Origin: Kryptolebias marmoratus
Taxonomy: Eukaryota; Chordata; Actinopteri; Cyprinodontiformes; Rivulidae
Direction of reading: 5' to 3'
Assembly: GCF_001649575.2 (NCBI RefSeq)
Contig: NC_051431.1
Span: 11,374,508 to 11,438,507, forward strand
Length of the DNA: 64,000 nucleotides
Shown here: piece after piece, positions 57,988-64,000 of the stretch
Position numbering within the stretch: position 1 is the stretch's first letter
How the letters are laid out: each line of letters opens with the position of its first letter
Made by a program: the position numbers and the translations under genes
The notes under the pieces: model-generated
What the model was told of the DNA's origin: nothing
The model's database searches: none
The model's input: the letters and a program-made list of their open reading frames with translations, nothing else

Positions 57988-60900
57988 TCACTGCTCCGGG
58001 GTTTTCACGTGGAGTAAAACCGCCCGTCCCGCCAGCCCGGCCTCCACCCCGCCGTCGGGAACCACGTACCGCGTCCCGTCGCCGGCTCTCTGAGGGTCCA
58101 TCGCCTCCAGCTGCCGGTTGCTCCGGGCGACGCCGTCCAGGCTCCACAGCTGGTAGCGCAGACTTTTGCCCTGCTTGGCCAGGATGTAGACCTCCCTGCT
58201 GCCCGCGGGACACGGAGGGCGGCGGCGGTCGGGGGCGGGGAGGCGGAGCCACGGCAGCGCGGGGTCGGACTGAGCGCGCTCCCAGCTCACGCTCCCCTGG
58301 TCCAAACCGAGGAGCACGCCTGCGGTCAACAAAACGTGGAGGCTGTGTGTCACCTTGATGCTTTAGGAGGGATGACATTCGTCGAGGTCGTTTAAAAATT
58401 TTCTGACCACGGTTTTACAGATAAACAGACGTGGATGAATCTGTTGGTACCATTCCACAACAACAACAACAATAATAATAAAAACTGATGTGAAAAAGTT
58501 TGTTTCATCTCATCAGTCCCAGAAGCTTTGGGGCTTCTCAACATGCTTGCTGTCAAATTCCTATTTGTTTTTCTTTACCCTCTTCTCTTCCCCTGGTCAC
58601 GGGGAGCTGGTGTCCCTCCAGCAGTCACTGTGTAAGAGGCGGGGGACACCCTGGACAGGTCTCCAGTCCATCACAGGGACACATAGAGACAAACAACTCT
58701 TCACACTCTGACTCACACCATCGCATGATGAACCTAACATGCATGTTTTTGATCTATGGGAGGAAACCCAGGTGAGCACAGGGAGAACAGGTCCCCAGGT
58801 TGGGAAGCGATCTTGCAACCTTCCTGCTGGGAGGCGACAGCTCTAACCACTGCACTACTGTTCCACTGGGTCGTCTTCCATGGAGTCTGTTATGATTATG
58901 ATTCAATCAGAAAGTGACGTCCCTTAACTTAGATTTAATGGTTTTCTAGGTTCTTTTTCTACCACCTGAACTATCTCAGGGGTGACCAATCCTGGGTTAG
59001 GGTTAGGGTTATTAATGGGTGATTAACAGGCTTCTGCAGAACATGAAGAGGTGATTTAACCACTGAATCAGGTGTGTTGGAGCAGAGAAACAAGGAAAAC
59101 ATGCAGGATGGTGGCCCATCCCTGATCCATCTGATCAACCTGGGGCTGCATTTCGACCCTTTAACTTTCTAATAACCTTTGCTTTATTTAAAAAACAAAC
59201 AAACTGAGGGAGCAGAAAACGAATCAAACACAAAAAGCCACACCGGGCCAAGAATCGTCCTCAGTTCTCACACCGTGAGGCGTTCTCCTTCAGTTTGTTT
59301 GTTGGAAACGTTCCAGACGTTCAGCCTTACCTGAAGCTACCGCCCAGTGCGCCCTGTGACCTCTGCGCTGGCACGGCTCGTGGTTGCTGTCCTCGTCGTA
59401 TCTGCGCCAACTGTCAAAGAACTGTCTGCAAAAATCATCATGCATTTATAGCCAGTAAAAGACCATCACAACACCACTGCGGAGCTGTGAGGTGAGTTTT
59501 GTTTGGCTGCAGGATACGGGATGAGGACGGGCTGACCGCTCCACAGGTGTTCGATGATGGCGGCAGCATTGCTGCCACTCAGACCTCCCGACAGCAGCTC
59601 AGCCTTACAGCCGCAAACCTCCTCTGCCAACAAGGCCATGTTGTGTGCTGCAAAATAATAAAAATAAATTCAAACACTGCACTTTAGGTACACATGAACC
59701 AAACAGTGAGTCTTCAAAATAAAATCCTGGATACAAAACCAGATTTCTCATAAATTTTTGCGTTTCCTGGAGCCAGATATTGTATAAAACTCTTTTTGTT
59801 CCAACATACATAGACATTAAGATCCATGTTTTTTCAGAAACTTTCAGTCTATAAGTAGTAGGAAAAGTTTTGCATACCAAAAATTGTAATAAGTTGCTGA
59901 TGGCTTTACTTCAGCTTCGTAAACATTACAGATATGTCTAAAAGGGTCGAGTCGGGTCATCCGGACGGGTTCTTCTTCGTTGAAACGTTTCGTCTTTTAT
60001 TCAGAAGTGAACTTAGAAGCAGCACCTTCATGCAGTGAATCAACCAGCTGCCGGTGACGCCCAAAGCTAGTTGTTCACGTGCAAAAGAAGGACCATCGTT
60101 TAAGCCCCGATGGCAGCTTGCTGTTCACAGACGGCTGAGTGATCCTCCAGTGTTGTAGGAGGGGGACAAACGAAGCGTTTCAACAAAGAACCTGTCCAGA
60201 GGACCCGACTCAACCTTGTTAGATTTATCTACCGGGATTCCTGAGCATTCATCAGGACGTTTATGGCGAAGTGAATTTTACTGAGTCAGCGTTTTGCTCT
60301 CAGACTCTCCAGAATCACTTTAAGACCTGACGGCTGAAACAGTTCCATAAAATTAAAGCACTGATTTGAAGTGTGTTTATTATTTTATGAACTTTTGATT
60401 TTAAACACTCTGGAACCAAACACGGGCGGCACGGTGGTGCAGTGGTTGGAGCTATCGCCTCCCGGCCAGTTTCCCCCCACAGACCAAGAACATGCATGTT
60501 AGGTTAACTGGTAACTCTAAAATTGTCTCTAGGTGAGATTGTGAGTGGTTGTTTGTCTCCATGTGTCCCTGTGATGGACTGGAGACTTGTCCAGGGTGTC
60601 CCCCCGCCTCTCACACAGTGACTGCTGGGGACAGACACCAGCTCCACGCGACCCGGAAAGGAGAAGCAGGTAAAAGGAAATGGATGGCTGGAACCAAACG
60701 TTTTCTGCGCCTGTGTTACCTGAAAACATCTCTCCCTGAGCCGTGTATCCCCGCCTCACCGCCGTCTGAACCACGGTCTCCATGTCGACGGGCGGCGGAG
60801 GCTGCTGGAGGTGAGCCGCCATCCACAAAGCCACCAAACCACACCTGGAGAGTAAACAGGGTCACAGGTCAGAAAACCAGTCAGGTGTCATGATTTCACT

Positions 60901-62315
60901 GTACAAGCATTCGCCGCGAGACGACAACACAATAACCTGTGTGTGTTCGGTAACAGTTAACATGTAATATTAAGGTCCTATTCGACAGGAAGTGAAGTCG
61001 ACGCCGTCGTTTGTTGACTTACTGAGGACCGTCCTGGATGAGAGACGGCACGTAAGTGTTCACCAGAATCCACTGCAGGTCCTTCCTGAAGCTGACAACA
61101 AAAGAGAACAAACCGCGTGACACGAAGACACTTTTCCATGAGAACAAGTTCTTAAAAAACTTTTTTTTCTTTTACAATCCAACTCAATGGGCTTTTGTCT
61201 CCTAGATGATATTTTATCAGCTAAAAGAAAAATGGTTTGAATGAAAACATGTTTGTTTTTTAAAAGGCTTGAAACGTTCGAGGTGTTAAACTTTTCTTTA
61301 ATGTTTGTTTTGAGTTATATAAACTTTGAGGCTTCAGTTGGTCGTAATGCTAGAGTTGATTTGATTTTTGAGGGATTATTTTCTTCTTTTTTTGAGTCCT
61401 AACAGATAAGCTCAATGTAAGCAAAATCTATTCAAAAACAGTTATTTTATTACCCGTTTATTGGTGTTAAAACTAGGTGAGAAATAACTGTCACTGTTTT
61501 CCAAAATGCCTCTGAAATGTACATTTTGTCCAGTTAAAATAGTTAAATTTTAGATCCTTCTTTACTGATTAAATAAGGCACAGAAAACAAACTAGGAATT
61601 GAGAGTTTTCTGCTGTTTGTGATTAACCTGAATCACTAAAGTTGCAGACAGAGCTGCAAACTGAATTTTCTATGTCTCTGAAACATTATTTAAAAATGAA
61701 AATCCAAACTGATCTGTGCGTTTGCATCCAATAAGTGATGAAGACAATGTGCAGCATTTGATACAAACCTCAGATTGGGCAGCATGAGAAATGAGAGGTT
61801 TGAAATTAAGTGTAAAAGGTGCAGGAGACAAACACAAGCTCAGATCCATTTATTTTGTAACAAGGAACACGAATAGGAGCAGAATGAACCAGTGATCGGG
61901 TTGTTCGCTCTTTCTTTAGATCAGAGGGTCGTCCGTCCAGGAAGATTAAGGTTTTCCTGCTCGAACACACCTGATTCAAATGGTTCAATCACCTCCTCAC
62001 CAAATCATCGGGTTCTCTAGGAGCACATCCACAAGTTAACCATTTAAACCAGGTGTTTTAGAGCAAAAAGACATCTCAAACATGCAGGAGATCGACCCCG
62101 GGGAACAGAGTTTGACGCCTGTGGTTTAGGTGTTGAAAGAGTGAATCTGACCTGCTCTCCCTCTGCCTGAGCACCAGGCAGGCCTCAGTGAGATTCCCCT
62201 CCACAGCAGTCCTGCTGCTGGCTATAGCCTGGTACAGCTTCTTCTTCGGTGCTGAGGCAGGTGGAGGACAAGGTGGAGGTGGAGGTGCAGGTGGAGGGGG
62301 GCACTCCCCTGACAT
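57988..62315 (-). CDS. actmap: actin maturation protease (ACTMAP, formerly C19orf54)
   Basis: Cysteine protease that cleaves the N-terminal residue from new actin. Exons: 62315-62152, 61085-61023, 60844-60720, 59647-59518, 59401-59331 and 58319-57988, joining in frame to 294 residues (human about 351, from memory). The N-terminus is Pro-rich ([14 protein letters not shown]), suited to profilin binding. The catalytic cysteine region is DGPQCGLVALWMA and is followed by RRGYTAQGEMFS, ELLSGGLSG and PVLIP. The catalytic-histidine region is YDEDSNHEPCQRRGHRAHWA, and the end has EVYILAKQGKSLRYQLW and YVVPDGGVEAGL. Intron 4 (59402-59517) has U12-type signals. Introns hold SINEs and MITEs. The gene is convergent with itpkc and divergent from snrpa, as I recall in human. 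The start is the first ATG before the Pro-rich stretch. Confidence 0.95.
58598..58868 (-). mobile_element. tRNA-derived SINE, minus orientation, in actmap intron 5
   Basis: The reverse complement reads AGTGCAGTGGTTAGAGCTGT (tRNA-like head), then AACATGCATGTTAGGTTCAT, and GTGTCCCTGTGATGGACTGG with CCTGTCCAGGGTGTCCCCCG, the body of a very common fish SINE. A second copy lies at 60423-60690. Confidence 0.8.
58981..59128. mobile_element. hAT-like palindromic MITE, truncated copy
   Basis: Starts CAGGGGTGACCAATCCTGGG and ends CCATCCCTG. The body (GGTGATTTAACCACTGAATC, GTTGGAGCAGAGAAACAAGG) matches 2760-2973. Flanks AACTATCT and ATCCATCT resemble a decayed 8-bp duplication. GGGTTAGGGTTAGGGTT (58994-59010) is a telomere-like insertion inside it. 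Confidence 0.75.
59944..60215. mobile_element. MITE with ~46-bp terminal inverted repeats in actmap intron 3
   Basis: The left end GTCGAGTCGGGTCATCCGGA followed by CGGGTTCTTCTTCGTTGAAA is the imperfect reverse complement of the right end CGTTTCAACAAAGAACCTGT followed by CCAGAGGACCCGACTCAACC. The 180-bp interior has no coding capacity. The superfamily is not determined. Confidence 0.8.
60423..60690 (+). mobile_element. tRNA-derived SINE, plus orientation, in actmap intron 3
   Basis: GGGCGGCACGGTGGTGCAGT is the tRNA-like head, followed by AACATGCATGTTAGGTTAAC and GTGTCCCTGTGATGGACTGG. Compared with 58598-58868 about 50 bp around box B is missing. Confidence 0.8.
61086..62151 (-). other. actmap intron 1
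   Basis: 1.07 kb. The right part (61920-62115) is a diverged copy of the palindromic hAT-like MITE (CTCGAACACACCTGATTCAA and AACATGCAGGAGATCGACC). The left part is AT-rich without recognised features. Confidence 0.65.
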
Positions 62316-63244
62316 CTCCTCTGAGCTCCTTCACCCTGACACAGAGCGGCCTTGTTAGCATTTCGTGCACCTTTCTGCTCAGATAATGAAACAATTCAAC
62401 ACATCCAACCTGCCTTCCTTCCACTTTTTACAACTCGCTGCTCTGCCGTCTCCGAAACATTACAGAGAACAAGATAAATACACCAAACTGACGCTGAATG
62501 TCATTTAAATACAAACAGAGGAGCACAAATGTTCTGCAATGAGTAGTAACTAGCTAGTATCAAACACTGCCTTAGCTGACGAGCTAACACCGGTGCTATG
62601 TCCATATTTGGTGATCTTCTTCTTCTTCTCTCCAATATCAACGGTGCCGCCCACTAATGCGTTTTATGGTACTAAAAATACAACTTTTAAATATAATTCA
62701 ACATCTTTACAGTTGTTATCATATGCAACACTGTTTTTGTGTTATAAAATGATAGCGCTACACGTGCTAGCAGCAACTATTAAAGACAGTGTTTGTGTTA
62801 CACCGGAAGTTGCGTTGGAGATATCGCGAGAAGATAAAACGGGATTTGAGAAGTCCGGGGTTTTCATTCATCGTTTTTGAAGTGAGTGCTTCGTCCACGT
62901 TAAGTTCAATATTTACTGCTTTTTGTGCGTCTAAATGCTCTCTGAGCACTGCTTTGGGGCTTGTATACAGATTTCTGACGATTTGAGAGAAGTTTAATAA
63001 CCAGATGCTGACTTTAAAGTTGTATTTTTGGGTTCTTTTGCGCCTTCAGTTATGTCTTCAGTTAGCTTCAGAGCTAACACGGGCTAATCGTGATATTGTT
63101 CTCACGTTGGATGATTGCTAAGCGTCAATTAGCTGCCTGGAGTTCACTAGGATTTGGTTTTAAGCTGTTTAGAGATAAAGGTTTCAATTCCTTAATGTAT
63201 ATCTGCTCATTTTTCCCCACAGCCTTACACGGGTAGGTTGAAAG
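62316..63244. promoter_or_regulatory. divergent promoter region actmap / snrpa, with an snrpa 5' UTR intron
   Basis: Only 929 bp separate the two start codons. ACCGGAAGT (62802-62810) is a perfect ETS/GABP site, and TCGCGAGA (62824-62831) matches most of the TCTCGCGAGA promoter palindrome. No TATA box is obvious. A donor GTGAGTGC at 62882 and an acceptor CCCCACAG ending at 63222 predict a 340-bp intron in the snrpa 5' UTR. Confidence 0.65.
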
Positions 63245-63836
63245 ATGACCACTCCAGAAGTACGGCCTAATCACACGATATACATCAACAACCTGAACGA
63301 GAAAATCAAGAAAGATGGTGAGTTTCTCACCCATTTCCAGCCCTTCTGTTTAAGTCGCTTTTACATGTGACACTAATTTCACTAGGAACTAACGTTTTGC
63401 TTCTCCTTTTTCTTCTTGCAGAGCTGAAAAAGTCACTTTACGCCATCTTCTCTCAGTTTGGACAGATTTTGGACATCTTGGTGGCACACACTTTAAAGAT
63501 GAGGGGTCAAGCCTTTGTTATCTTCAAAGAGATCAACAGCGCCTCCAACGCGTTAAGATCGATGCAAGGCTTTCCTTTCTACGATAAACCCATGGTACGT
63601 TTATTAAACGCAGAGCAACGGGCAGCTTTATCACCCGAAGTTCTTTCGTCCTGACAATGTTTGCTCTCGTGCAGCGAATCCAGTACTCCAAAACTGACTC
63701 GGACATCATTGCAAAGATGAAGGGGACCTACGTGGAGCGTGACCGGAAAAAGGAGAAGAAGAAGCCCAAACCTGATACAGCTGGATCTAAGAAAGGTGTC
63801 GCGCAGATGGTCGCTGGGGTTCCTGGTGCGATGGCG
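63245..63836 (+). CDS. snrpa: U1 snRNP protein A (U1A), 5' part; 3' end outside window
   Basis: RNA-binding protein of the U1 snRNP that binds stem-loop II of U1 snRNA and acts in 5' splice-site recognition. Coding exons in the window: 63245-63317, 63422-63594 and 63675-63836. They encode [20 protein letters not shown] and the complete first RRM. RNP2 is IYINNL, RNP1 is RGQAFVIF, and [17 protein letters not shown] and [20 protein letters not shown] are also present. The Lys-rich linker [13 protein letters not shown] follows. The ATG is preceded by a predicted 5' UTR intron. The second RRM and the stop must lie to the right. The sequence from 63837 to 64000 is intron. Confidence 0.97.
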
Positions 63837-64000
63837 GTAAGTGGAGCAGGAAATGTCTTTAAGGCTTTGCTGAAATGGAGATGAACATCATCATCAGAGA
63901 ATATGTTCAGGGGGCTTTATACATGTAGACTGAGGAACAAATTAAAAAGGTTTAATTTTTCCAGTTACTGAGGGGAAAAAACAAGATTGACTCTTTAGCA

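Noticed and set aside
59295..59495. Plus-strand frame with Cys-rich end (CDLCAGTARGCC ... CANCQRTVCKNHH) resembling a piggyBac transposase C-terminal zinc finger
   Set aside because: The first half is the exact complement of actmap exon 59331-59401, which encodes the conserved YDED...HWA region and splices in phase. The cysteine pattern is a shadow-frame coincidence.

Overview
This window is vertebrate nuclear DNA, most likely from a teleost fish. The genes have many small exons with GT-AG introns, and the non-coding part is crowded with fish-type repeats: decayed LINEs, tRNA-derived SINEs, palindromic hAT-like MITEs, a Tc1 relic and abundant CA and TA microsatellites. There are no bacterial operons, CRISPR arrays or phage genes. 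The species cannot be fixed from this sequence alone. Two runs of N (16256-16269 and 51700-51753) are assembly gaps edged by poly-G.

Layout, left to right. (1) About 1-14311, minus strand: the 5' part of an EMI-domain collagen, closest to collagen XXVI (col26a1/emid1 family). Seven coding exons are visible and the 3' end runs off the left edge. An 11-kb intron is full of repeats. (2) 15426-17882, plus: srprb, the signal recognition particle receptor beta subunit, in 7 exons. (3) 18793-19984, minus: wdr53, in 2 exons, tail-to-tail with srprb. (4) 23759-26329, plus: a neu3-type sialidase, in 3 coding exons. (5) 27728-39531, minus: gfm1, mitochondrial elongation factor G1, complete in 18 exons. 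(6) 27362-32878, plus: a latexin/RARRES1-family gene. Its signal-peptide exon lies beyond the 3' end of gfm1 and its other exons lie inside a gfm1 intron. (7) 43947-56233, plus: itpkc, inositol-trisphosphate 3-kinase, in 7 coding exons. (8) 57988-62315, minus: actmap (C19orf54), the actin maturation protease, in 6 coding exons. (9) 63245 to the right edge, plus: the first coding exons of snrpa (U1A). Genes 7-9 appear in the same order as I recall for human 19q13.2, and the pairing of genes 5 and 6 matches human 3q25.

The genes are housekeeping or tissue genes in unrelated pathways and do not form one functional system: matrix collagen, ER targeting, a WD-repeat protein, ganglioside sialidase, mitochondrial translation, inositol phosphate signalling, actin N-terminal processing and splicing. 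Exon phases were checked by hand: every complete gene joins into one open frame of normal family length (SRPRB 266, WDR53 371, NEU3 455, GFM1 748, latexin-like 265, ITPKC 609 and ACTMAP 294 residues).

I found no convincing new biological system. The points most worth checking are the interleaved gfm1/latexin-like pair, a candidate U12-type intron in actmap, a GC-AG intron in srprb, a roughly 600-bp near-identical inverted repeat in itpkc intron 1, and repeat-derived nuclear-receptor DR1 motifs in the collagen intron.
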